Source of the DNA: a virus
IMG/VR virus record: IMGVR_UViG_3300014838_000016
Span: 1-64,000 of that record
Length of the DNA stretch: 64,000 nucleotides
Reading direction: 5' to 3' (one strand)
The position numbers and the translations under genes were made by a program. The notes under the pieces are model-generated. The model did not search any database and was not told where the DNA came from. It saw nothing but the letters and a program-made list of their open reading frames with translations. Positions 17,112 to 25,133 of the stretch are shown here, piece after piece; position 1 is the first letter of the stretch; each line of letters starts with the position of its first letter.

Positions 17112-17264
17112 CTCTTGAAGACCAACTCGTAGATCGAACGAGCAAGCTGGTGAAGATCGCCTGCCCGAATCTCAGCCGTTCAAAAGCACGACGAGACGGT
17201 TGCTAACATTGTGAAGATGGCCTTTGAGAAAATCGGTCAATTCCAATTTCAGGGGAACGCATGA
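17108..17264 (+). pseudogene. small gene broken by a frameshift
   Basis: A TTG at 17108, overlapping the Nudix stop, opens a frame reading TLEDQLVDRTSKLVKIACPN and then fails. From about 17175 the +1 frame reads VQKHDETVANIVKMAFEKIG and ends at a TGA (17262-17264) that overlaps the next ATG at 17261. Joined, the two parts make a sensible protein of about 51 residues with proper overlaps at both ends. A single-base change near 17171-17178 is the simplest explanation; sequence error is possible. Confidence 0.45.
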
Positions 17265-17464
17265 AAACGCCGATTACCGACCTTATCACAAGAGAAATCA
17301 AATGGTGCGAAGCTCATCGACACGACCCTGCTTTTGAGTTTCAAGAGGGGTTTATCGCGGGATTGGAACAGGCTCGCGCCCTTGCTAGGCAAGCTGAAAG
17401 ATTGAGTGCGAAAGCTGAAAAACAGCGTGACGCGGTTTCCGTGCATCATGAGGAGTGCGACTGA
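17261..17464 (+). CDS. hypothetical helical protein, 67 aa
   Basis: This is a small charged protein with a long C-terminal helix rich in Ala, Arg and Glu. GGGG at 17252-17255 is a ribosome binding site. It overlaps both neighbours slightly, indicating coupled translation. Confidence 0.65.
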   Translation: MKTPITDLITREIKWCEAHRHDPAFEFQEGFIAGLEQARALARQAERLSAKAEKQRDAVSVHHEECD

Positions 17465-17655
17465 TGTTGACCTACAAGCATGTTGACGACGGTTGGTTCT
17501 GCAAGGGGTACTGGATATTCGATGGGGACGACGTGCGTTTTGCTGAAGCCGACACAGAAGATGCAGCCATAGAAATTGTGGATGCGATTAACACCGCACG
17601 TTACGGAGAACCCGTTAACCCCGCTCGGGCGGCGGAATTGAGGAAACGTGCCTGA
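17464..17655 (+). CDS. hypothetical protein, 63 aa
   Basis: A short protein of alternating strands and helix, beginning MLTYKHVDDGWFCKGYWIF. GAGGAG ahead of the ATG at 17464 decides the start over the ATG at 17455. The function is unknown. Confidence 0.65.
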   Translation: MLTYKHVDDGWFCKGYWIFDGDDVRFAEADTEDAAIEIVDAINTARYGEPVNPARAAELRKRA

Positions 17656-17706
17656 GTCAATTTTCTGTCGATGGAGGGTCAAGACATTGGTTCAGTTGGG
17701 GATCGC

Positions 17707-18354
17707 ATGAAAGATCAAGAACTGTTTCAGGCGTGTACCACTCAGTGCGTTTGGTGCAAGGAACAATGGCCGATCAAGGCGACAGGCGGGCACATGCTTC
17801 ACGTCGGTCCCTTCACTCAGGACAAACTCCTTTTCTCAACCGTCTGCAAGGCGGAAACGATCCGACAAGCATTTGAGTACGTCGGCTACAAGGGCGGCAA
17901 GCAGGTCAAGTTCAAGGCTCGAAGCCCCGAGGTCCTCAAAAGGATCATCGATGACTACTACGAGGTGAACCGTAAGGGTAAGGGGCTGGGTATGCACATT
18001 GACAGCCCGAAGAATCGTAGCTTCTGGCGAACGGGCATCCGATGCACGCTGGATGTAGCGGAATGGCCGAAGTGGATGCGTTCCACCAGCTACAACGGTG
18101 AGCAAAAGGAGGACACGTACACCCCTGAGCGACTGAAGAACTGTCGCAATGAATTGCGGTTCTTTGACGAATGCGATTTCATCACCCGCCTAGAGTGTAC
18201 GGAAGGTCAGCAGTATCGCCCCGTTGAACCCGGCCCGCACAATGGGAAGTCGAACATGAACGAGCCCACCTGCAACGGCGGCTTCGGCTGCACCACCTGC
18301 TGGGAACGGTACGAGAAGGCTTACGACAAGATGTCGGAAGCATGGTGTGACTAA
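17707..18354 (+). CDS. Cys-rich hypothetical protein, possible zinc binding
   Basis: This roughly 215-residue protein has scattered Cys residues: a pair near the N-terminus (CTTQCVWC) and a dense C-terminal set (CNGGFGCTTCWERY). Together they suggest metal binding. I chose the ATG at 17707, which has TGGGG close ahead; an in-frame ATG at 17671 would add 12 residues. The stop overlaps the next start. No family is recognised. Confidence 0.6.
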   Translation: MKDQELFQACTTQCVWCKEQWPIKATGGHMLHVGPFTQDKLLFSTVCKAETIRQAFEYVGYKGGKQVKFKARSPEVLKRIIDDYYEVNRKGKGLGMHIDSPKNRSFWRTGIRCTLDVAEWPKWMRSTSYNGEQKEDTYTPERLKNCRNELRFFDECDFITRLECTEGQQYRPVEPGPHNGKSNMNEPTCNGGFGCTTCWERYEKAYDKMSEAWCD

Positions 18355-18764
18355 TGAACCCGTTCGAAATTTGCCCACAGTGCCCCCATCCGACAGTTGA
18401 GGAATTCTGTACCGTTCACCACTTGGTTCAACCCAAAGAAGAGCCGTGGTTTAACCAAGACACTCTGGGGAAGCTAATGAAGCTGCCAAAGACGGGGATC
18501 GGGGTATTCTTCATGATGTTCAGCGTGGAGCTATCCGCATTTTTTGTTTGTGTCGTATCTGGGCGGGCAGTAGCGCAGGCGAACTACCTTTGGGCTGCTA
18601 TTGGCACCACCCTACTCATTACGCAAAACTTCGCAATCATTAAGATCATGGCGGATGACCCTCGGGGTAGGTCGTGGACTGCGGGCTTCGGCTGTGTGGC
18701 TGGGGCCGTGCTCGGCACAACCCTAAGCATCTACATCACTAAACACTATTTGCTCGGCAGCTAG
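18354..18764 (+). CDS. membrane protein with N-terminal Cys motif, 136 aa
   Basis: The first 25 residues hold a CPQC pair plus His and Cys residues, like a small zinc ribbon. Three membrane helices follow (about residues 50-70, 80-98 and 108-128). It is coupled to the previous gene by overlap. It may be an inner-membrane phage protein; the function is unknown. Confidence 0.7.
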   Translation: MNPFEICPQCPHPTVEEFCTVHHLVQPKEEPWFNQDTLGKLMKLPKTGIGVFFMMFSVELSAFFVCVVSGRAVAQANYLWAAIGTTLLITQNFAIIKIMADDPRGRSWTAGFGCVAGAVLGTTLSIYITKHYLLGS

Positions 18765-18770
18765 TATCAT
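18763..18770 (+). promoter_or_regulatory. extended -10 promoter (AGTATCAT), leaderless type
   Basis: AGTATCAT overlaps the end of the membrane-protein gene and ends five bases before the ATG of the clamp-loader gene. Confidence 0.6.
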
Positions 18771-18775
18771 AGAGT

Positions 18776-20167
18776 ATGAACCTCATCGCCCAACGGCCTA
18801 ATTTTTGGAATGAAGTGGTAGGACAGCCACGTTCGATCCGGGTTCTCCAAGCCATCCTGAACAACAAGCACTTGATGCTCCGAGGATTCCTCTTCCATGG
18901 TTTCATTGGCGTTGGTAAGACTACAACATCCTACCTGTTGGCTCGTGCCCTCATGTGCAATGGCGATGATCCCCTCGGTTGTGGTAAGTGTGACTCCTGT
19001 CTCAGGATAGCGGAAACTGGAATTGATAGTCACTCCGACTTTAAGGAAATCGACGCCGCCCTGTATTCGGGAGTGGACAAAGCTCGCGAAATTATGGAAC
19101 TTTGGGGCACCCAAACTCCAAATTTCAGTAAACGTCGGGTCATAGTGATTGATGAGGCCCACCGCCTTAGCTCCGAGGCTTGGGATGTATTCCTCAAGCC
19201 ATTGGAACAAGGAAACTTTCGCACGAGCATCATCTTTGTGAGCAACAAGGTGGATACCATCGCGGGCACCATCAGGAGCCGCTGTACCCAGATTCCTTTC
19301 GAATTAGTTCACCACGATACCATCGTTGGTTTGCTGGCAAATGTCGCCAACCGTAACAACATCACCTACGAATTGGACGCCTTGCGGTTGATTGCCCGTC
19401 AATCCAAAGGTATCATCAGGGATGCGATCAACGTTCTCGGCTCCGCAGCCGCTCTCGGGTTGGTGAGTATTGAACATGTCAAGCTCATCCTCGATACGAG
19501 CCTCGAAGACGTATGCATCAAGCTCATGCTGGCTATCGCGGCGAAAAACCAAGCGACGGCGATTCAACTGGCGGATGAGGTCGGTAGGAAGGCCCGTCCA
19601 GCCAAAGTGATTGAGATGATGTTCAGTATCTACGGCAGGGCGGTATTCGCCGAATCCGACCCCGGCATCCTGCCAATCTACGTGGGACTGCCTGAAACGG
19701 GGGATGTCACCGCCCTGTTCATCAAATGGGCTACAACGCCCAACCTACCATCCAATATCATGCCTCTGGTAGCGTTTGAGCTTCTGAAGCTCCACGGCTC
19801 CCCAGCCGAGAGGAAAGCCCGCCAGCGGGCTCAGAAAGCGCAGGGCGGGGCATTGGGAAGCACGGCGGGCACAATCAAGGAGCTTTTGCGTGTCGCACCG
19901 CCTGAGGGCGTGGCAGCGGAAGACATCCCTCCGACTAAGCCGTCAGAGATGCCCGATGCCATCACGCCTCAAGTGGCAGCGCCCGAAGAGATCGCGGCGT
20001 TCCTGAGCGACGAACCTGAGGATGTGATGCTGGACGGTCCCGTGAAAGACATGGTGGAAGTGGCTGCCAAGGGCATCATTGTCGAAGAGAATGAACCCGT
20101 AGCCGCCGAGCGGCATGTCTTCGTGCCATCTGGCGATGCTGAGGGGTATGAAGATGAGCCAATGTGA
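18776..20167 (+). CDS. dnaX: DNA polymerase III gamma/tau-like clamp loader ATPase
   Basis: This 463-residue AAA+ protein should load the sliding clamp onto DNA using ATP. The Walker A motif GFIGVGKT is at 42-49. A zinc module has Cys at 61, 69, 72 and 75. Walker B VIVIDEAH is at 122-129, and the arginine-finger motif SRC is at 168-170. AAA+ lid and collar domains run to about residue 330, and an acidic low-complexity tail follows, as in tau-type extensions. It has its own leaderless-type promoter. Most large phages use the gp44/62 type, so a bacterial-style DnaX is notable. It would partner the clamp-like protein encoded at 6248-7294. Confidence 0.93.
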   Translation: MNLIAQRPNFWNEVVGQPRSIRVLQAILNNKHLMLRGFLFHGFIGVGKTTTSYLLARALMCNGDDPLGCGKCDSCLRIAETGIDSHSDFKEIDAALYSGVDKAREIMELWGTQTPNFSKRRVIVIDEAHRLSSEAWDVFLKPLEQGNFRTSIIFVSNKVDTIAGTIRSRCTQIPFELVHHDTIVGLLANVANRNNITYELDALRLIARQSKGIIRDAINVLGSAAALGLVSIEHVKLILDTSLEDVCIKLMLAIAAKNQATAIQLADEVGRKARPAKVIEMMFSIYGRAVFAESDPGILPIYVGLPETGDVTALFIKWATTPNLPSNIMPLVAFELLKLHGSPAERKARQRAQKAQGGALGSTAGTIKELLRVAPPEGVAAEDIPPTKPSEMPDAITPQVAAPEEIAAFLSDEPEDVMLDGPVKDMVEVAAKGIIVEENEPVAAERHVFVPSGDAEGYEDEPM

Positions 20168-20372
20168 CGATGACGAGGTAATGGCGCTTTCGTGCGAGAT
20201 CATCGACTCCCTGAATGGGTTTGTTGGGGACAAAATCACGCCTCAGTTGATAGAGACGGTCAGAGACATCTGCCTTTCCCGCCTGCGAGAACATGGCATC
20301 TTTGAATCCGAGGCACTCGACTCGGCTTTAGAGAAACTGGCGCAAAAGATGCGGCCTAAGTTTCCTCAATAA
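20154..20372 (+). CDS. hypothetical helical protein, 72 aa
   Basis: This is a small acidic-to-neutral helical protein beginning MSQCDDDEVMAL. GAGGGG at 20141-20146 places the start at the ATG at 20154 rather than 20148. It overlaps the clamp-loader gene end by 14 bases and is probably co-expressed with it. Confidence 0.6.
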   Translation: MSQCDDDEVMALSCEIIDSLNGFVGDKITPQLIETVRDICLSRLREHGIFESEALDSALEKLAQKMRPKFPQ

Positions 20373-20375
20373 CCC

Positions 20376-20383
20376 AGTATTAG
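20376..20383 (+). promoter_or_regulatory. phage-type extended -10 promoter (AGTATTAG)
   Basis: AGTATTAG is followed by a leader of about 35 bases with CAGGAG just before the ATG at 20425. This one has a normal leader, unlike the leaderless group. Confidence 0.6.
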
Positions 20384-20424
20384 ACATCAGGTCACCAAAA
20401 GTAAGACGGGACCTCAGGAGCAAC

Positions 20425-21414
20425 ATGTACACCCACATTCAAGGCACCAAACCCCTCCTTTCGGAGGAGGTTCTCTTCTCTCTTTGCGACAACTCTGATT
20501 TCGGCCAGTATGCCGTCACCCACCAAGCAATCCACGAATGGTTTTTAGCTACCCGCGAAGCGGGAGTTTTACGGCGACTCGTGGAGCACACTCAGCTAAA
20601 CGACCGTTACCCCATATTTGGACGAGTCGGGGATGTCTTTACCAAAAATACCATTGGGTTCAACTGGAACAAGGGAGACACCAAGAAGAAAAGGGTGACT
20701 ATCCCCGCTTTCGACATCGGCTGCCATCCAATCGTCCCGGCAAAATGGTTTCGCCAACGCAGGGTAGACGAGCTTCAAAAAGTTTTCCAAGAATCTGTGG
20801 ATGCCATGAACCTCGCGGAGTTGGAATACTTCTACTCGCTTCTCAAGACAGCCTCAGCTTACAGCGAATACTACCCCAAGATGGTTCTGGAGGGGGAGTT
20901 GACTTGCGACTATTTGAAGAGAGCGACCGCAGCTATGCCAATGATGGGCATCGAGCCCGCAGCGATTTTTATGCATAGCACGGACGTAGAGGCGACTCGC
21001 GTGGCCGTGGAACAAACGGGGATGCAATTGATTTCGCACTCGGGATCGGACTGGGATCGTTCTTTCTACATCTTCGGTAAGTCGGAAGACCTCGACTACT
21101 CTACGGCCCACATCATAGACAACACCTCTCAATTCCGAGTCAAAAATGCCCCCTACCCGCCCAACGAATGGAACGAGCCCGTGGGTCTGAAATTTGTAGA
21201 AAACGTGGGATTTTTGGTAGCTCGTGCGGGCGTTTTGAAGATCACTCGGAACCTAAAACCCGTAAAACCGCCCAAGCCGTCTCGTGTTCAAGCTTTTGTG
21301 GTCGGGGAAGCAGGCGAGATCGATACCGCCGTCCTCATAGAGGATGTTTTCTATCCTGTGGGTTGGGATGAGAAGACCAAACAGCACGCAGGTATGACCG
21401 TGAACAACGGTTAA
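20425..21414 (+). CDS. hypothetical structural-type protein, possibly capsid-like
   Basis: This 329-residue soluble protein has its own promoter, a strong ribosome binding site and a strong terminator behind it, so it forms a single-gene, high-expression unit. A long helical stretch (about residues 110-150, EYFYSLLKTASAYSEYY) and a late hydrophobic segment (GFLVARAGVLKI) resemble the layout of HK97-type capsid proteins. I see no decisive motif. The capsid idea is only a hypothesis, and it could be any abundant phage protein. Confidence 0.6.
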   Translation: MYTHIQGTKPLLSEEVLFSLCDNSDFGQYAVTHQAIHEWFLATREAGVLRRLVEHTQLNDRYPIFGRVGDVFTKNTIGFNWNKGDTKKKRVTIPAFDIGCHPIVPAKWFRQRRVDELQKVFQESVDAMNLAELEYFYSLLKTASAYSEYYPKMVLEGELTCDYLKRATAAMPMMGIEPAAIFMHSTDVEATRVAVEQTGMQLISHSGSDWDRSFYIFGKSEDLDYSTAHIIDNTSQFRVKNAPYPPNEWNEPVGLKFVENVGFLVARAGVLKITRNLKPVKPPKPSRVQAFVVGEAGEIDTAVLIEDVFYPVGWDEKTKQHAGMTVNNG

Positions 21415-21423
21415 TACAGCCCG

Positions 21424-21615
21424 CTACGACCTAATCGGCTCCAAGATTATCCGTATCCTAAACCCAGACAGTTCGATTACCCCCTCCGCAGCTTGGAGGG
21501 GGGTTTTCTTGCATTCAGGGCATTTCTTGGCAGGCCCGCCCAAGAAAGCGTGACCGACAGGACATGTGCGGGGCTTGACGCCGCTATTCTCTTTGCCCCA
21601 CTCTTTTCGATCCAT
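21424..21615 (-). CDS. possible zinc-ribbon protein, 63 aa
   Basis: On the minus strand a short frame reads MDRKEWGKENSG and then CPVGHAFLGGPAKKCPECKK, a plausible zinc ribbon. It runs through the terminator hairpin at 21480-21510, and the surrounding genes lie on the other strand. It could be a chance frame in an otherwise empty 260-base gap. Confidence 0.3.
   Translation of the reverse strand: MDRKEWGKENSGVKPRTCPVGHAFLGGPAKKCPECKKTPLQAAEGVIELSGFRIRIILEPIRS
21480..21510 (+). terminator. rho-independent terminator
   Basis: CCCCCTCC (21480-21487) pairs with GGAGGGGG (21495-21502) around a seven-base loop, and TTTTCTT follows. It ends the single-gene unit at 20425-21414. Confidence 0.9.
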
Positions 21616-21661
21616 CAACTCAATATATCTCAATTTTTATCGAAAATCAACTCAAAACCTC

Positions 21662-21669
21662 AGTATTAC
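21662..21669 (+). promoter_or_regulatory. extended -10 promoter (CAGTATTAC), leaderless type
   Basis: AGTATTAC ends five bases before the ATG of the NusG-like gene at 21675. No ribosome binding site is present. Confidence 0.65.
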
Positions 21670-21674
21670 CTGTC

Positions 21675-22991
21675 ATGGTACTTGAATACGGCGATACCAA
21701 CAAATTAAAGGGTGTGCGGTGGTACATGGCTGAGTTGCGAAGCGACAAGACCGTGGAGCCGACCATGAAGCGACTGGGAAGAGAAGTCGGGGGCATATTC
21801 CGTGAGGAGCCCCTCGAAGTCTTCATCCCCGTCCAAAGACGTGACCTCGATGTCTTCGAACTCGGCACAGTGCAGTACGTGTTCGTTCGCAGCACCAGCT
21901 TCCCCGCCCTGTTACGTCTCAAACAGATCACGGGCATTTGCGGTCTGGTGACCGAGGGCGATTGCAACCGTCCATCCAAAGCCATCTTTGTAGACGACTC
22001 CTACGTTCAAAGCCTCATCTCCCTAGCCGAAGAAGAGCATCGGCAGCGAGCGATAGGGATCGAGGTCGGTAGCTTTGTCCGCATCCTGAATGGCGAGTGC
22101 CGCGATTTCTGTGGCGTTGTGGAGGTCATCGGCGATGGTTCAGCGATGGTCCGTATCACCCTCCGCACCAAGTACATTCTGCAAGAAACCCCGATCCGCA
22201 ACCTCTTGAATCAGCCTAACGTCCCCGAGAACCGCAAGGTCTATTACTATGGCCCGATGGTGGATGCCCTTTTCGATGAACTGGGTGAGGAGATCGCGTC
22301 GGCGTTGATCGCAGAGGATTTGCATCTGGACGAGACCATGCCCACGGTCGAGGTATTGGAAGAGCAGGCTAAAGAGCCGAAGCGTCACTCGCGCCAACGC
22401 ACGGTGACCGCCCTCGTCAAAAAGCTCGTGCTGATCGAGGGTAAGCACAATCCGCTGGAGATCGCCAAGGTTGTGATGCAGAACCTCAAATCAGGGGAGA
22501 TCAAGGCCCCGAAGAACCTGTTCATCATCTACTGCATCATCAAAGATCGGTTGATGAAGGACTACTTCAAGAAGCAGGACCCCGAGCTTAACACCTATCG
22601 CGACGTGATCCACAAGCACGGCAAGGAATTCAAGTTTTCTGCCAATCAAATCGCTAAATTGGATACTGAGTGCAAAATCCCAGTATTAACCCAAGAAGTC
22701 TGCAAAGACGGGCGTTCAAAAGAGGCCCGCAAAGGCAAGGACATTAAAGAGGTCGCCGCGACTGAGGTCAAGGTCGTCGAAAAGAAAACCCGAGGCCCGA
22801 AGAAGCGTAAGAAGTTGGGCACCGATACGTGCAACACCTGCTACCACACACGATCAGAGCATAAGGTCACCTCGAAGGGTAGCTGGGGTCGGTGCGGTGG
22901 GACCAGCAACCACAAGATTCATTCATGGGTTGCCAAGAACTACTCAGGCCCATGCACCTGCGTTCGGTTTAAGGAGCGGGCAACGAAGTAA
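21675..22991 (+). CDS. NusG-like transcription elongation factor with C-terminal zinc extension
   Basis: NusG-family proteins bind RNA polymerase and control pausing, termination or antitermination. Residues 13-118 resemble an NGN domain (GVRWYMAELRS, VFIPVQRRD, VQYVFVRS). Residues 129-178 form a KOW domain (VGSFVRILNGECRDFCGVVE). Ordinary NusG is about 180 residues; this protein has 438. The extra part is a helical domain (about 240-330), a Lys-rich linker and a Cys/His cluster near the C-terminus (CNTCYHTRSEHK, CTCVRF) that could bind zinc or nucleic acid. It has a leaderless-type promoter and stands apart from its neighbours. It may redirect host RNA polymerase to phage genes; that role is inferred. 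Confidence 0.72.
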   Translation: MVLEYGDTNKLKGVRWYMAELRSDKTVEPTMKRLGREVGGIFREEPLEVFIPVQRRDLDVFELGTVQYVFVRSTSFPALLRLKQITGICGLVTEGDCNRPSKAIFVDDSYVQSLISLAEEEHRQRAIGIEVGSFVRILNGECRDFCGVVEVIGDGSAMVRITLRTKYILQETPIRNLLNQPNVPENRKVYYYGPMVDALFDELGEEIASALIAEDLHLDETMPTVEVLEEQAKEPKRHSRQRTVTALVKKLVLIEGKHNPLEIAKVVMQNLKSGEIKAPKNLFIIYCIIKDRLMKDYFKKQDPELNTYRDVIHKHGKEFKFSANQIAKLDTECKIPVLTQEVCKDGRSKEARKGKDIKEVAATEVKVVEKKTRGPKKRKKLGTDTCNTCYHTRSEHKVTSKGSWGRCGGTSNHKIHSWVAKNYSGPCTCVRFKERATK

Positions 22992-23008
22992 AACTGCTTT
23001 GAAAAACT

Positions 23009-23016
23009 AGTATTGA
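23009..23016 (+). promoter_or_regulatory. phage-type extended -10 promoter (AGTATTGA)
   Basis: AGTATTGA is followed by GAGAGG and then the ATG at 23029, giving a short leader with a ribosome binding site. Confidence 0.5.
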
Positions 23017-23028
23017 GAGGTAAAACCC

Positions 23029-23814
23029 ATGGCAACAGCAATATCACCAACCACAGGCGGGGAAATCGGAAAGATTCGCACGTTTTTGCTTGACCACGAG
23101 AAGCTTCTCATCGTCTTGATCGCCGCCGTTGTCCTATGGTGGGGCTACGGGAAGTACGCACAGATTCGCCTCGACCACGATAACGCCGCCCTACAGCAAC
23201 AGAAGCTCGTTGTCGCCGCGCAGGTACAGCAGAACGCGGCTCTGGCGGTACAGGCCCAGAAGGATGCGGTTCAAGCCGCTCAAGACAAAGCGGCACTTCA
23301 GGCGCTTTCCGACAAGATAGCCGCACAGAACCAGCAGCTTGTGGCGGCGAACACTGCTTTGGCTACCGCCCTGACGAAGCAACAGCACACGGATGCTTCG
23401 CTTCCTGTTCCTGATCTCGTCAACCGTTGGGCGCAACTAGCTCCCGGCACAAACTTCACTGGTGCTATCGGGTCTGGCAACAACGTCGCCGTCACGCCGT
23501 CAAACGCTCTCGCCACGGTTCAACAGTTGGAGAAAGTTCCAGTTCTAACACAGCAGCTTGCCAACGAGACGACTTTAAAGACGAATGACGATCAGTTGAT
23601 CGTTTCCCAGAACAAGAGCATCTTCGACCTCAACACGGAAGTGGGTGGATTGAATGCTTCGCTTGTGGGAGCGTTCAAACTAGACACAGATCATCAGGCT
23701 CAGTGCGTGGATCAAATCAAGGTCGTGAAGGATGAAGCTCGCAAATCGAAGCGTCGTTGGTTCACGGCGGGCTTCATACTCGGGTTCATCGCGGAACACG
23801 CCTTGAAACTGTAA
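23029..23814 (+). CDS. membrane-anchored coiled-coil protein
   Basis: An N-terminal cytoplasmic stretch is followed by a membrane helix at about residues 25-42 (LLIVLIAAVVLWWGYG). A long Ala/Gln-rich coiled coil follows (about 50-110), then a Thr/Asn-rich region and a short basic-hydrophobic C-terminus (WFTAGFILGFIAEHALKL). The shape resembles inner-membrane spanins or tail-associated membrane proteins. No signal cleavage site is evident. The function is not established. Confidence 0.7.
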   Translation: MATAISPTTGGEIGKIRTFLLDHEKLLIVLIAAVVLWWGYGKYAQIRLDHDNAALQQQKLVVAAQVQQNAALAVQAQKDAVQAAQDKAALQALSDKIAAQNQQLVAANTALATALTKQQHTDASLPVPDLVNRWAQLAPGTNFTGAIGSGNNVAVTPSNALATVQQLEKVPVLTQQLANETTLKTNDDQLIVSQNKSIFDLNTEVGGLNASLVGAFKLDTDHQAQCVDQIKVVKDEARKSKRRWFTAGFILGFIAEHALKL

Positions 23815-23842
23815 AAATAATCCCTAGTTTTTCGTAAAATCT

Positions 23843-23850
23843 GGTATTAG
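23843..23850 (+). promoter_or_regulatory. phage-type extended -10 promoter (GGTATTAG)
   Basis: GGTATTAG lies ahead of GAGGAG and the ATG at 23872. An AT-rich run (TAGTTTTTCGTAAAAT) precedes it. Confidence 0.6.
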
Positions 23851-23871
23851 GTAATGAGGAGAGCAACAACC

Positions 23872-24246
23872 ATGAAAATCGTATTTCTATTCGACCAAAC
23901 CGACGCCGATGGGAAAGTTGTAGCAACTGAAACCATTCCCTTCGTCACAACGCCCGACAAGCTTAACCTGCGGCAGCTTCAGCCCGGGGTATCGTCTCTT
24001 GGGGTGCTTTTCGAGCAGAAGGATGAGAAGGGCGAGAACCAGCAATATTTCCGCCAGATCATCAATTTCCCCATCGATTTGAAGAAGCCCGAACCCCCCG
24101 TGGTAGCTGCGGTCGGCACCGATGCCCAAGCTCCAGCGGCAACACCTGCGGCAGAGGCTCCAGCAACGCCGACCAACGGCGCGGCCACGGAAGTGACCAA
24201 GCCAGTGGTCAAGAAGGCGAAGAAGAGCGCGAAAGTCACACAGTAA
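23872..24246 (+). CDS. hypothetical protein with Ala/Pro-rich tail, 124 aa
   Basis: A folded N-terminal half of about 70 residues (MKIVFLFDQTDADG) is joined to a disordered Ala/Pro/Thr linker and a Lys-rich end. GAGGAG decides the start at 23872 over an in-frame ATG at 23854. It is coupled to the next gene by TAATG. Confidence 0.65.
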   Translation: MKIVFLFDQTDADGKVVATETIPFVTTPDKLNLRQLQPGVSSLGVLFEQKDEKGENQQYFRQIINFPIDLKKPEPPVVAAVGTDAQAPAATPAAEAPATPTNGAATEVTKPVVKKAKKSAKVTQ

Positions 24247-24458
24247 TGAAGCTGGAATTCTGTCCAACCATCGGGGAACGGCTCTACTACCTTGGCGATG
24301 CCGAGGACGAGAACGCCCCGATGTTGGAGCTTCGGTTTCAAAACGAATTTGCGACGGCTTTGACTGGCGATAGAAAGCGTGAAATTGCCAGAAAAACACT
24401 GAATTTCGCACTCACTCTGATGGATCAATCCTCGGTGGACATCGCTACGGAACTGTAA
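24246..24458 (+). CDS. hypothetical protein, 70 aa
   Basis: This is a small soluble protein of unknown function with a strand-rich first half and a helical second half. It begins on the stop of the previous gene, so both are probably made together. Confidence 0.65.
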   Translation: MKLEFCPTIGERLYYLGDAEDENAPMLELRFQNEFATALTGDRKREIARKTLNFALTLMDQSSVDIATEL

Positions 24459-24472
24459 GAGTAGGGACACTT

Positions 24473-25126
24473 ATGAAGGTCGAAAAAACAAACGTACATC
24501 GGCTAAGCGTGGAGCGTGAATGCGGCTGTCGAGCAGTAAGAGAGTTTTCTGACCCGCAATACAAAGACGCCATCGCCGAAGCCGTCTACTCGCCTTGCAA
24601 GAAACACAAGGCGAACAAAGACCTCGCCGACATGATGACGATGATTATGGTTGAGGACGTGAACCGTGAAGCCGAGACACAATCGGCTGTGCCCGTTCAT
24701 TTGCACCCCATCCCCGTCGCCACTACGACGACCCTTGACGGCTCGTCTGGTGAAACCGTCACCAGTATACCCATCAGCCGTCCGCGACCTCGTGTACAAA
24801 TCGCTGCCGCAGGGGGCAATGGTGGTGGAGCCCAAGCTCCGCAGAACGGTCCACGTCGTGACCCAACGCAAGTTCGCACCATCAACCGTGACCATAATGT
24901 CGGTCGCCGTGCGGCTGTAACGGGCAGGACGCCTGTCACGGGGGTTACTGTTACGAATCCCGCAGGTCCACGTCGGCCTAACACAGTTCAAGTAGGTGAA
25001 ATCGAACTCGAAACTCCGGGTATGGACATCCTCGATATGGACGGTGTTGCAGAAGACCCACGTGTAACACGTCTCACAGAAGATGCCCTTCTGCCAGACC
25101 TCGAAGACGATCCAAGTCAGGCATAA
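24473..25126 (+). CDS. hypothetical protein with Cys motif and disordered middle, 217 aa
   Basis: The first 50 residues contain Cys and His residues (ECGCRAV, SPCKKHK) that might bind a metal. The middle is low-complexity, rich in Arg, Pro, Gly and Thr. The last 50 residues are acidic. The mix resembles phage structural or scaffold-associated proteins, but I recognise no family. Confidence 0.6.
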   Translation: MKVEKTNVHRLSVERECGCRAVREFSDPQYKDAIAEAVYSPCKKHKANKDLADMMTMIMVEDVNREAETQSAVPVHLHPIPVATTTTLDGSSGETVTSIPISRPRPRVQIAAAGGNGGGAQAPQNGPRRDPTQVRTINRDHNVGRRAAVTGRTPVTGVTVTNPAGPRRPNTVQVGEIELETPGMDILDMDGVAEDPRVTRLTEDALLPDLEDDPSQA

Positions 25127-25133
25127 GGACACC

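Noticed and set aside
21424-21680. Possible tRNA near the GTTCGATTACC stretch
   Set aside because: The bases match a T-loop by chance; no acceptor stem or anticodon arm can be drawn and the stretch is part of the terminator. I found no convincing tRNA in the window.
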